This document shows positions 23,350 through 31,664 of a DNA stretch of 64,000 bases, piece by piece (position 1 is the stretch's first letter; each line of letters starts with the position of its first letter). This DNA comes from Bacteroidales bacterium. Its GTDB lineage: Bacteria > Bacteroidota > Bacteroidia > Bacteroidales > F082. Below the pieces are notes generated by a model. That model did not search any database and was not told where the DNA came from. It saw only the letters and a list, made by a program, of their open reading frames with translations. Position numbers and translations under genes: made by a program. The DNA lies in assembly GCA_024710405.1 (NCBI GenBank), contig JANJUV010000007.1, positions 124,001-188,000 of the forward strand, in the 5' to 3' direction.

Positions 23350-25539
23350 ATGAGTAATTTCAGATTCAGAGCCCTTGCCGAAACCTTCAACAGACAGGCT
23401 AAACCGGCACAATTTCCATCAGAGAAAATATCCGACTATTATGGGTCGATGGTGTTTAACGACCGCACCATGCGCGAATACCTGACCAAGGAAGCTTATC
23501 AGAGCGTACAAATGGCTATTAAACATGGACAGAAAATCGACCGGAAAGTCGCAGATCAGGTGGCATCAGCCATGAAAGCATGGGCCATGAGCAAGGGAGC
23601 AACACATTATACCCACTGGTTTCACCCCTTAACTGGAACAACAGCTGAGAAGCACGATGCATTTATCAACCCATCCGAAGGCGGAAAAGCCATCGAAGAG
23701 TTTCAGGCCAATGAACTGATCCAGCAGGAACCTGATGCATCTTCTTTTCCAAGCGGAGGAATCAGAAATACGTTTGAAGCAAGAGGATATACCGCATGGG
23801 ATCCAACATCAACAGCTTTTATACTTGAAAACACCCTTTGTATTCCTACAATATTTGTTTCGTATACCGGTGAATCTCTCGATTATAAAACACCACTTCT
23901 GAAATCCATTGATGCCATTGACAAAGCCGCTACACAGGTTTGTCAGCTTTTTGATGGTGAGATAAACAAGGTCTATCCGACACTTGGATGGGAACAGGAA
24001 TATTTTTTGGTTGACTCAGCATTATTTGCTGCACGTCCTGACCTTGTGCTGTCGGGACGAACAGTTTTCGGACATTCATCAGCCAAAGACCAGCAATTGC
24101 ACGATCACTATTTTGGCACTATTCACAGTCGTGCCAGAGCATTTATGCGTGACCTGGAAATCGAATCACATAAACTGGGTATACCATTGAAAACCCGTCA
24201 TAATGAGGTTGCTCCAAGTCAGTTTGAGTGTGCCCCCGTATATGAAGAAGCCAATCAGGCAGTTGACCATAATCAATTGTTGATGCACCTTTTGGATATG
24301 GTTTCTCGAAAGCATCATTTTAAGGTGTTGTTGCACGAAAAGCCTTATGAAGGTGTTAATGGAAGCGGAAAGCACAACAATTGGTCACTTGCCACCAATA
24401 CAGGTGTGAATCTTTTATCGCCCGGCAAAAGCAACCTTGAAAACCTTAGATTTCTGTCAGTGCTTGTCAGTATCTTAAAAGCTGTGCGTGATTTTGAAGA
24501 ACTCATGCGTGCCAGCATTGCCTCAGCGAGTAATGACCTGCGGCTGGGAGGCAATGAAGCACCTCCGGCCATCATTTCTGCCTTTATCGGAGCTCAGCTT
24601 ACGGCAACTCTGGATGAAATCGAGAATATGCCCACCATCAAAGAGCTAAACAATAATAACGGCAAGAAAGGACACATCAGTATTCCCAAAATACCTGAAA
24701 TTCTGCTGGATAATACTGACCGCAACCGGACGTCGCCGTTTGCCTTTACCGGAAACAAGTTTGAGTTCAGAGCGGTTGGGTCAATGGCAAATGCTGCCAA
24801 GCCAATGTTTGTGCTCAATACCATCGTCGCAGAAACTTTGCTGCAATTCCATGAAGAAGTGATCAGTTTGATGAACAAGAAAACGGACAAAGAGGCAGCT
24901 GTTTTTGAAACCATCAAAAAATTCATTGTTGCTTCCAAAGACATACGCTTCGAAGGCAACAGCTACAGCGACGAATGGAAAGCCGAGGCAAAGAAAAGAG
25001 GACTCTCGAATCACCAAACTACTGTTGAGGCGATCAAAGCTTTCATTGCGCCCAAATCAATCGAATTGTTTGAAAAGCACAGCGTTTTATCGAAAAGAGA
25101 GCTGGAAGCAAGAGTTGAAATCAAATTGGATAAATACGCCCGCAAGTTGCAGATTGAATCCAGACTTATAGGCGACTTGTCTGTAAACCACATCATTCCA
25201 ACAGCCATTAGGTATCAGAATACCCTTATTGACAATGCAAAAGGCCTGAAGGAAGTGCTCGATAGCAAATCATTCGTTAAGCTCAGTCGCAATCAGATGC
25301 AAACGATTAAGGATATATCAGAACATATTTCTGAAATCAAGCAGCTTGTCGAAGATATGGTCAATGAGCGAAAGATTGCGAACAGGCTTTCGACTGATGA
25401 AGCAAAAGCTTATGCATATTGCTACAAGGTAAAACCATATTTCGAAAGTATACGCGAACACGTTGATAAGCTAGAAATGCTTGTTGATGATCAGGAATGG
25501 CCACTTCCAAAATACAGAGAGTTGTTGTTTGTCAAATAA
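23350..25539 (+). CDS. glnN: Type III glutamine synthetase
   Basis: At 729 residues this is a full-length GSIII, the class common in Bacteroidota and cyanobacteria. The N-terminal GSIII-specific domain holds DRTMREYL (~37-44); the catalytic core includes EQEYFLVD (~216-223), KTRHNEVAPSQFECAPVYEE (~280-299) and NGSGKHNNWS (~336-345), which bind metal, glutamate and ATP. It makes glutamine from glutamate and ammonia in the cytoplasm. A terminator follows. No NtcA- or GlnR-like site is evident upstream; it lies nine bases after the symporter. Confidence 0.96.
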   Translation: MSNFRFRALAETFNRQAKPAQFPSEKISDYYGSMVFNDRTMREYLTKEAYQSVQMAIKHGQKIDRKVADQVASAMKAWAMSKGATHYTHWFHPLTGTTAEKHDAFINPSEGGKAIEEFQANELIQQEPDASSFPSGGIRNTFEARGYTAWDPTSTAFILENTLCIPTIFVSYTGESLDYKTPLLKSIDAIDKAATQVCQLFDGEINKVYPTLGWEQEYFLVDSALFAARPDLVLSGRTVFGHSSAKDQQLHDHYFGTIHSRARAFMRDLEIESHKLGIPLKTRHNEVAPSQFECAPVYEEANQAVDHNQLLMHLLDMVSRKHHFKVLLHEKPYEGVNGSGKHNNWSLATNTGVNLLSPGKSNLENLRFLSVLVSILKAVRDFEELMRASIASASNDLRLGGNEAPPAIISAFIGAQLTATLDEIENMPTIKELNNNNGKKGHISIPKIPEILLDNTDRNRTSPFAFTGNKFEFRAVGSMANAAKPMFVLNTIVAETLLQFHEEVISLMNKKTDKEAAVFETIKKFIVASKDIRFEGNSYSDEWKAEAKKRGLSNHQTTVEAIKAFIAPKSIELFEKHSVLSKRELEARVEIKLDKYARKLQIESRLIGDLSVNHIIPTAIRYQNTLIDNAKGLKEVLDSKSFVKLSRNQMQTIKDISEHISEIKQLVEDMVNERKIANRLSTDEAKAYAYCYKVKPYFESIREHVDKLEMLVDDQEWPLPKYRELLFVK

Positions 25540-25560
25540 AAACAGTTTCATTATGAAAGA

Positions 25561-25592
25561 AAAGGGGAATACAGTCGAGTGTTTCCCTTTTT
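25561..25592 (+). terminator. Terminator after glnN
   Basis: AAAGGGGAATAC and GTGTTTCCCTTT form a hairpin with one or two mismatches, followed by T residues, 21 bases after the glnN stop. Confidence 0.7.
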
Positions 25593-25697
25593 TATTTCTT
25601 ATCGATGTTTTTGCAGGTAATTTATTCCTAAGATAAGTTTTGACGCAATGGTTTAGATCCATTTTGCCTACTTTTACATTTCAAATCCTACCAGCAA

Positions 25698-26861
25698 ATG
25701 AAAAAGTCGTTTACATTTCTTCCGATTATATTATTGGTGATTTCTGTTCTTATTGGCCATAATAATTGCTTCAGTCAGATATTTATCTCACCGGCAGGAT
25801 CAATTAAAGCCAGTGACGCAACAGGGTTTTACTATGCATTGCCACAAAACCTCCTCAAAATTGATATCATTCTTGAAAAAAACACACGTTACAGGGGACC
25901 TTATGCTGAGTATGCTGTTAAAATTCTGGGTGTCGATAATTTTGTAAAACAGGATGAAACTGTATATACCATTCGCGATGTTATAATCACAACCATAAGC
26001 GAACCTGATCCTAACGCCTGGTTTTTTGTTGAATTTGACGAAAAAGGCTCAAAAGACGCGCAATCACTTGTTTTCAGTTTACAACCCGATGGAATCATCA
26101 TTGCAGCAGATAATGCTGAACATTCATCCATAACTTCCATAAACCGTATTGAAAAGCAATTTGTCAACGCTCCTGAATCCGCAAGTTTCAAGTATTTCGC
26201 CGAACGCAACCTCTATCAGCGTGTGGATACGATCGTGCGTAAAATAACGATTGATACTACAACTATTATGCATAATGTTTTGCAAGCTTCCTGGGTTGAC
26301 CGCAACCCTGAGCAAAAGGCAAAAGCAGCGGCAGACATGATTCACAGCCTGCGTGAGAAAAGATTGAATCTTATCAGTGGTTATCAGGAAATAAACTACG
26401 GTCAAAGTCTAATATATATGAATGACGAACTACTCAAACTGGAACAAGAGTATCTCGGACTATTTTTGGGAAGAGAATTTCGGAGTATCGAAGAGCAGAC
26501 CATTTATTTTCTGCCTGAAGCCGGGAAAACTGGCCTGCAGGTTTTGGCACGCCTTAATGAAAATCAGGGAGTTGTTGATAGCGGATCGAAAGGGGAGGCC
26601 CTTCAGATAAAGATTGATCCTGCCGGTTCCACCCAATCTCTCTCGGGTTTAAATGCTCCGTCAAAATCAAGACTCAGTAATATAATGTATTTCAGAACAC
26701 CCGAATATGTAAATATAGAAGTGTTGTTTAAAGGAAAAAAACTAGCCCATGCCCGAAAAGCAATTAGCCAGTTTGGACCAATCAGTAATGCACCCTTAAG
26801 CAAAACACGGTTGCAGTTTGACCCCGAAACAGGTCAGGTGAAAACCATTAGAAGAGAATAA
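25698..26861 (+). CDS. DUF4831 exported protein
   Basis: A signal peptide spans residues ~1-27 (hydrophobic IILLVISVLIGH, then CFSQ). The mature protein contains the DUF4831 pattern: YYALPQNLLKIDIILEKN at ~46-63, GPYAEYAVKILG at ~69-80 and WFFVEFDEKG near 114. The rest is beta-rich. DUF4831 is a Bacteroidota family of unknown function; the conserved N-terminal part looks like a repeated beta-domain. It is convergent with kdsA, the stop codons nearly touching. Confidence 0.82.
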   Translation: MKKSFTFLPIILLVISVLIGHNNCFSQIFISPAGSIKASDATGFYYALPQNLLKIDIILEKNTRYRGPYAEYAVKILGVDNFVKQDETVYTIRDVIITTISEPDPNAWFFVEFDEKGSKDAQSLVFSLQPDGIIIAADNAEHSSITSINRIEKQFVNAPESASFKYFAERNLYQRVDTIVRKITIDTTTIMHNVLQASWVDRNPEQKAKAAADMIHSLREKRLNLISGYQEINYGQSLIYMNDELLKLEQEYLGLFLGREFRSIEEQTIYFLPEAGKTGLQVLARLNENQGVVDSGSKGEALQIKIDPAGSTQSLSGLNAPSKSRLSNIMYFRTPEYVNIEVLFKGKKLAHARKAISQFGPISNAPLSKTRLQFDPETGQVKTIRRE

Positions 26862-27674
26862 TCAACTAATGGCTTCCTTAATTCGTACAAGTCTGCTAAT
26901 TAATTCATTAACCTTAGATAGATGCAACATATTGGCACCATCCGACAGAGCAGAAGCCGGATCAGGATGCGTCTCCAGAAAGATGCCATCAGCACCTGAG
27001 GCAATTGCAGAACTGCCTATAATACCGATCATTTGAGGTTGACCTCCGGTTACACCCGAACCTTGGTTAGGCTGCTGCAAAGAATGGGTAATATCCATGA
27101 TCACAGGAACTCCAAATTTCTGCATTTCCGGAATATTCCTGAAATCAACTACAAGATCATTATATCCAAACATATTACCGCGGTCAGTCAGCATAATTTT
27201 ATCGCTACCGGATTGAACTACTTTGTCAACGGCAAACTTCATGGCACTACCCGACAAAAACTGTCCCTTTTTGATGTTAACTGTTTTGCCTGTATTAGCA
27301 GCAGCCACCAAAAGGTCAGTTTGGCGGCATAAAAAGGCAGGAATCTGCAAAACATCCACGAACTCAGCGGCCATCTGAGCCTCATCCGGCTGATGAATAT
27401 CGGTTACAACAGGAATCTGAAATGTCTCAGATACCCGACGCAAGATCCTGAGAGCCTTTAAGTCACCTATTCCTGAAAATGAGTCTAAGCGTGTACGGTT
27501 TGCCTTACGGTAAGATCCTTTGAAAACCAATGGCAAATCAACAGCCTGGCAAATGTTCAACAATTCTTCAGCAATCTGAAATGGATTGGTGTCATTCTCT
27601 ATGACGCACGGACCAGCAAGTAAAAAAAAACGATCTGAACGCAGATGTTTAAGAAACGGGATATTCTTTATCAT
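26862..27674 (-). CDS. kdsA: 3-deoxy-8-phosphooctulonate synthase (KDO 8-phosphate synthase)
   Basis: The 270-residue TIM-barrel protein contains FFLLAGPCVIE at ~17-27, VFKGSYRKANRTRLDSF at ~50-66, TDIHQP at ~98, and DITHSLQQPNQGSG near residues 196-209, where PEP and arabinose 5-phosphate bind. It condenses these into KDO 8-phosphate for lipid A-core synthesis in the cytoplasm. Its ATG overlaps the upstream NAD(P)-binding protein gene by four bases, and it ends a four-gene minus operon. Together with gmhA-gmhB it points to LPS with a KDO-heptose core. Confidence 0.95.
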   Translation of the reverse strand: MIKNIPFLKHLRSDRFFLLAGPCVIENDTNPFQIAEELLNICQAVDLPLVFKGSYRKANRTRLDSFSGIGDLKALRILRRVSETFQIPVVTDIHQPDEAQMAAEFVDVLQIPAFLCRQTDLLVAAANTGKTVNIKKGQFLSGSAMKFAVDKVVQSGSDKIMLTDRGNMFGYNDLVVDFRNIPEMQKFGVPVIMDITHSLQQPNQGSGVTGGQPQMIGIIGSSAIASGADGIFLETHPDPASALSDGANMLHLSKVNELISRLVRIKEAIS

Positions 27675-28345
27675 AAGTAATCTTTTAATTGCAATTCGCT
27701 AAACTTCTCAATTAATTCGTTCTCAATAATTTCAGTTGATTCATCGACCAATGCAAGATGCAGCATGCAAGATGCTATTGCGTCAGCAGAAACTGGTCGA
27801 TACTTTTTCCAACTTCCGGATAACAAAGGCATGAAAAGTGGTGATAACAGCGCTGCAAGCCACTCACCAAACCTGAATTCTTTCCTGTGACCCAAAATAA
27901 GACCGGGCCTGATAAAATGCTTCTGTTCTATTTCACATGCCATCACCATTAGTTCCATTTCACCTTTGGTTCGCAAATAGAAATTCCTGGAGAAAGGATG
28001 TGCGCCAACCGACGAAATTACGATGAACTTTCGGATACGGTTACGTTCAGCAATACGTGCCAGCTCTGCAACGTATTCCAGGTCGACTTTTTTGAAAGCT
28101 TCTTTACTGCCGGCTTTTTTAATTGTTGAACCAAGACAGCAAAATAAAACATCAGTCTTCATCAGATTACCTAGTGTCTCAATCTTACCAAAATCAATTA
28201 CATGCTCTGTAAGCTTATCGTGAATCCTTCCCGAATTCTTTCGAACGAGTACTGAAACTGAGCTGAAATTCCTGTTCGAAAGCAATTTTTCGAGCAATAT
28301 GTTGCCGACCAATCCAGTAGAACCTACGACAAAAGCTTGTTTCAT
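27671..28345 (-). CDS. NAD(P)-binding oxidoreductase, TIP30/YbjT-like atypical SDR
   Basis: Rossmann motif VGSTGLVGN at residues 7-15 and a CCLGSTIKKAGSKEAF segment at ~69-84 match the HTATIP2/TIP30-like group of atypical SDRs. FIVISSVGAHPFSRNFY at ~107-123 carries a Ser, and Tyr123 with the following TKGEME gives a YxxxK-like site. Length (224 residues) fits the family. The reaction is unknown. It overlaps both neighbours by four bases, so it is co-translated with the EamA transporter and kdsA, though no pathway link is clear. Confidence 0.82.
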   Translation of the reverse strand: MKQAFVVGSTGLVGNILLEKLLSNRNFSSVSVLVRKNSGRIHDKLTEHVIDFGKIETLGNLMKTDVLFCCLGSTIKKAGSKEAFKKVDLEYVAELARIAERNRIRKFIVISSVGAHPFSRNFYLRTKGEMELMVMACEIEQKHFIRPGLILGHRKEFRFGEWLAALLSPLFMPLLSGSWKKYRPVSADAIASCMLHLALVDESTEIIENELIEKFSELQLKDYL

Positions 28346-29232
28346 GATTTGCTTCCCGGTATATTTGGCTTACTTACCAGATAAACTCCCGCAAAGATAA
28401 GCAAAGCAGCAAGCAGGTGCATGAGCCGTAATTTGTCCGAACCTGTTGATATGGCAACCAGACTGGCAAAAACCGGTTGTGTGTATATAAAGGCGCTGTT
28501 TGCCGATGGACTTAAATGTGACAAAGAGTAATTATTGAGAAAATAGGCAACAATTGTTGTAAAAACAATAACATATAAAATAGATAACCAGATAGATAGA
28601 GGTATTTCAGCCCAGTTCTCGTTCAAAGCACCTGAAATGGTTAATGGAGTAACATAAAAGAGGCCAAATAAAAAAATCCAGGCAACAATTGTTAGAGGCT
28701 TATAGTGTCTGAATAATGGCTTAACAATGACAAGATAAACAGAATACGAAGTTGCGTTACCCAAAATCAACAGGTTTCCGATCAAGGTGGTGGAATTATC
28801 GGATTGATTGCCTGACATATAGATTAAGTATGCGGCACCGGTAAATCCGGCAATAACACCTGATACATTAGTTGCATTAAGGCGTTCGGACAAGAAGATT
28901 GCTGAAAGGAGCAGAACAATAATCGGAACGCCAACCATGATAATGCTGGCATTGATAGGGTTTGTCAGATTGAGGCCCTCAAAAAACAAAATCTGATTCA
29001 TGGCCACACCAAAAAATGCCGCTGTGGCTAGTCGGAGAAGGTGAGCGAGTTTGACTGTTTGAACAGACTTACTGAAATATAAAACCGAAAAAACCAAAGC
29101 TGCACCACCAACACGTAAAAGAATAATGGACCTGGGTTGCAGATATACAGGCATTATACCTTTAGCAATCACGTAATTAAGACCATAAATCAGATTTGCC
29201 AGAAAGGCAGCCGTTAGGGCAGGAGTGCGCAA
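28342..29232 (-). CDS. EamA/DMT-family transporter
   Basis: Ten predicted membrane segments in two EamA repeats (residues ~1-140 and ~150-290), the standard DMT layout. Characteristic pieces are FFEGLNLTNPINASIIM at ~82-98 and YFLNNYSLSHLSPSANSAF at ~225-243, which align as the helix 3-4 regions of each half. Substrate is unknown; members export amino acids or other metabolites. The gene starts 19 bases after the DUF3127 gene and overlaps the next by four bases. Confidence 0.88.
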   Translation of the reverse strand: MRTPALTAAFLANLIYGLNYVIAKGIMPVYLQPRSIILLRVGGAALVFSVLYFSKSVQTVKLAHLLRLATAAFFGVAMNQILFFEGLNLTNPINASIIMVGVPIIVLLLSAIFLSERLNATNVSGVIAGFTGAAYLIYMSGNQSDNSTTLIGNLLILGNATSYSVYLVIVKPLFRHYKPLTIVAWIFLFGLFYVTPLTISGALNENWAEIPLSIWLSILYVIVFTTIVAYFLNNYSLSHLSPSANSAFIYTQPVFASLVAISTGSDKLRLMHLLAALLIFAGVYLVSKPNIPGSKS

Positions 29233-29251
29233 AATCTACCAGGATTATTAT

Positions 29252-29614
29252 TTAAAAGGGCAGATCATCATCTCCTGATGCTACATCAAAGGATTGCTCC
29301 TCGATTAATGGCGCCTGCTGTGGTCTTGCATCCGTAGTCTGGCCTGCTTTATCAATGCGCCAGGCTTTCACATCAGTGTACCATCTGCCATTAAACTCTC
29401 TTGATTCGATGTTAATACTAAATTTCAGCTTTTCGCCAACCGAATTGGCTTTGATCGCTGAAGCCTTATCGCCCCAGCAGGCTATGCAAACTTTTTTTGG
29501 AAATTGCTCATCCGTTTCAATGATGATTTCCTGCTTTATCCAGGGACCATTTTTTCCCTGTCCGGTTTGCTCCGATAAAAATGACACCAGTTTTCCCGTA
29601 ATTTCCAGATTCAT
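29252..29614 (-). CDS. DUF3127 protein (OB-fold-like)
   Basis: The 120-residue protein matches DUF3127: GKLVSFLSEQTGQGKNG at ~7-23, KQEIIIETDEQFPKKVC at ~27-43, and SREFNGRWYTDVKAW near 70-84. The pattern is an SSB-like OB-fold with an acidic tail (SGDDDLPF) much like the C-terminal peptide of bacterial SSB. This suggests single-stranded nucleic acid binding, but no experimental role is known to me. It is the first gene of the minus operon ending in kdsA. Confidence 0.85.
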   Translation of the reverse strand: MNLEITGKLVSFLSEQTGQGKNGPWIKQEIIIETDEQFPKKVCIACWGDKASAIKANSVGEKLKFSINIESREFNGRWYTDVKAWRIDKAGQTTDARPQQAPLIEEQSFDVASGDDDLPF

Positions 29615-29721
29615 ATGCTAAAGATTTAATTGTAATCGTAAAATGGCTAGAGGGCAAATATATGAAATATCAGCTTGCAACAAAACCTCATGATCTGTGT
29701 TAATACACTAAAATATTCATT

Positions 29722-30315
29722 ATGATAAACCTTTTAATACTAATTGCTATGGTAAGCCAGACAAACCAGTTGAAACAAAAAGATCACTCAGAGACAATAA
29801 CTCTTGGTGCAGGATGCTTTTGGTGTGTAGAAGCTGTTTTCGAGCGTGTTAAAGGCGTTGAAAAAGTTGTTTCGGGTTATTCTGGCGGATCAATAGCTAA
29901 TCCAACATACAGGGAAGTTACCAGTGGTCTGACTGGTCACGCTGAAGTTGTGCAGGTGACTTTTGACCCAAATGTGATATCACTGGTTCAGATACTCGAA
30001 ATCTTCTGGAAGACACACGATCCGACAACACTGAACAGACAGGGTGCTGATATCGGCACACAATACAGATCGGCTGTGTTTTATCATAACGAACAACAAA
30101 AGATAACTGCCAGGACGCTGAAAGACAAACTCGAAAAGGCTGCAATATGGTCTAATTCAATTGTAACAGAAATTACAGCGCTGAAAAGTTTTTATCAGGC
30201 CGAAGGATACCATCAGGAGTATTACAGGAAAAATCCCAATCAGCCTTACTGTCAGTTTGTGATTGTACCTAAACTGGAGAAATTCGAACAGATCTTTTCG
30301 GAATTTTCTAAATGA
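29722..30315 (+). CDS. msrA: Peptide-methionine (S)-S-oxide reductase
   Basis: The catalytic motif GCFWC is at residues ~31-35 with the nucleophile Cys in the second position. GYSGG (~53), GHAEVVQVTFDP (~72-83) and the HDPTTLNRQGADIGTQYRS region (~98-116) are standard MsrA. It repairs methionine S-sulfoxide using thioredoxin. The N-terminal ~28 residues precede the domain and begin hydrophobic (LLILIAMVSQ), so it could be exported or start later at 29749. A terminator follows, shared with the convergent gene. Confidence 0.94.
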   Translation: MINLLILIAMVSQTNQLKQKDHSETITLGAGCFWCVEAVFERVKGVEKVVSGYSGGSIANPTYREVTSGLTGHAEVVQVTFDPNVISLVQILEIFWKTHDPTTLNRQGADIGTQYRSAVFYHNEQQKITARTLKDKLEKAAIWSNSIVTEITALKSFYQAEGYHQEYYRKNPNQPYCQFVIVPKLEKFEQIFSEFSK

Positions 30316-30382
30316 GCATTTTTACCATAGTATAAGACAGTTTAATTTGTCTTATAATTAACATTATGTTAAATGTAAGTTT

Positions 30383-30416
30383 ATTAAAAGACCCGGACTA
30401 ATCCGGGTCTTTTAAT
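30383..30416. terminator. Bidirectional terminator between msrA and the TPR protein gene
   Basis: ATTAAAAGACCCGGA, a CTAA loop and TCCGGGTCTTTTAAT form a perfect hairpin with T-rich flanks on both strands, serving two convergent genes. Confidence 0.88.
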
Positions 30417-30430
30417 GATAATACCCACTT

Positions 30431-31579
30431 CTATTCTGACAGATTCAAGGCTTTCAGTTTATCTTCCATTTTGAATCTTGTATAGATAGTTTTTAAAACA
30501 GCAACGGTTTCCTGATTCGATGGCTGCATTTCGTGTGCCTTCTCAAGATATGGCAATGCCTTTCGGATAATGACATTTGCCTCTTCAGTAATTTTCTCAT
30601 AGCCCTTTGTATCTGACAAAGGCAGATCATTTGCCTTTACCTGAAGTTTATTGGATTCGTTGATATACAGAGCTCCAAGGTTATAAATGGCATCGAAATA
30701 GTCGGGTTTAAGATCGATGGCCCGGGTATAATAAGATGCAGCTGTTTCCATGTTGTACATATCTGCATTCAGTTCATCACCGAAGATTGTACCCAACACA
30801 AAAAAGACAGAATAGTTGGTTGGATCTTTCTCGACAAGTTCCTTTAAGTCGTCAACCACTTTTTCGCCTTCCCCTATCGCCAGATAAGCATTAATCTCTT
30901 CAAGAAGAAGTCCTGCGTCTTCAGGGTATTTTGCGCGACCCTCTTCAATGCTTGCAAACATCTTTTCGTTGTCACCAAGGCTTCTGTGGGCAAGTGCAAG
31001 ATTCTTGTAGATATCCGGTTCAGAAAAGTTCATTTCCAGAAGCTGGTTGTAAAAATTAATTCCATTCTGGAAGTCCTCACCTCTCACCGAAGACAGAGCT
31101 GCGTTAAGCAAAGCAAGCGTGTCGGTCTTTTGAACTACTTTTGCTACCTCAAATGCCTTAATAAAATTCCCGGCAGAAGATTTAAAATCGTTGATATTAA
31201 ATCCTTCAACCCCTTTTTCAAAATACCTCTGTCCAATTGCTTCGATACGCACTGTGATTTCCCCTCCCATTCCCTCTTTATCGTCAGGATCGAGTTCCCT
31301 TGCTTTAACAAAAGATTCAAATGACTTCTCCAATGCGTTTTCATCCAACGATTTATATTCATCAGAGAAAACTATATTCAGATAAATAATTCCCCTGTAA
31401 ATCCAGGTTCTGGCATCATTAATGGTTTTTTCATGAACGATTGCCTTATCAATTGCCGCACGTGCTTTATCATACTGACCGTTCTTGTTGTACATAAATG
31501 CATTCGTGCGTTCAGATTTCTGTGCGTTCACCGCAAAGCCGGCTATCAGCATAACCAGCATGATTATTAGTTTTTTCAT
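30431..31579 (-). CDS. Exported TPR-repeat protein
   Basis: A signal peptide (MKKLIIMLVMLIAGFAVNAQ) covers residues 1-20. The rest (to 382) is helical with several TPR-like pairs: MYNKNGQYDKARAAIDKAI (~29-47), ALAHRSLGDNEKMFASIEEG (~194-213), and SYYTRAIDLKPDYFDAIYNL (~284-303), the last a good consensus repeat. It is probably a periplasmic or outer-membrane scaffold. No enzyme domain is seen. It lies 85 bases downstream of gyrA on the same strand. Confidence 0.85.
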   Translation of the reverse strand: MKKLIIMLVMLIAGFAVNAQKSERTNAFMYNKNGQYDKARAAIDKAIVHEKTINDARTWIYRGIIYLNIVFSDEYKSLDENALEKSFESFVKARELDPDDKEGMGGEITVRIEAIGQRYFEKGVEGFNINDFKSSAGNFIKAFEVAKVVQKTDTLALLNAALSSVRGEDFQNGINFYNQLLEMNFSEPDIYKNLALAHRSLGDNEKMFASIEEGRAKYPEDAGLLLEEINAYLAIGEGEKVVDDLKELVEKDPTNYSVFFVLGTIFGDELNADMYNMETAASYYTRAIDLKPDYFDAIYNLGALYINESNKLQVKANDLPLSDTKGYEKITEEANVIIRKALPYLEKAHEMQPSNQETVAVLKTIYTRFKMEDKLKALNLSE

Positions 31580-31664
31580 TGATTTTGATATTGGTTATGA
31601 ATATTCAAGTTTTTGTATCAATTACTAAAATCATACCAAAATGATAAATGGCATGAAAACCCTT

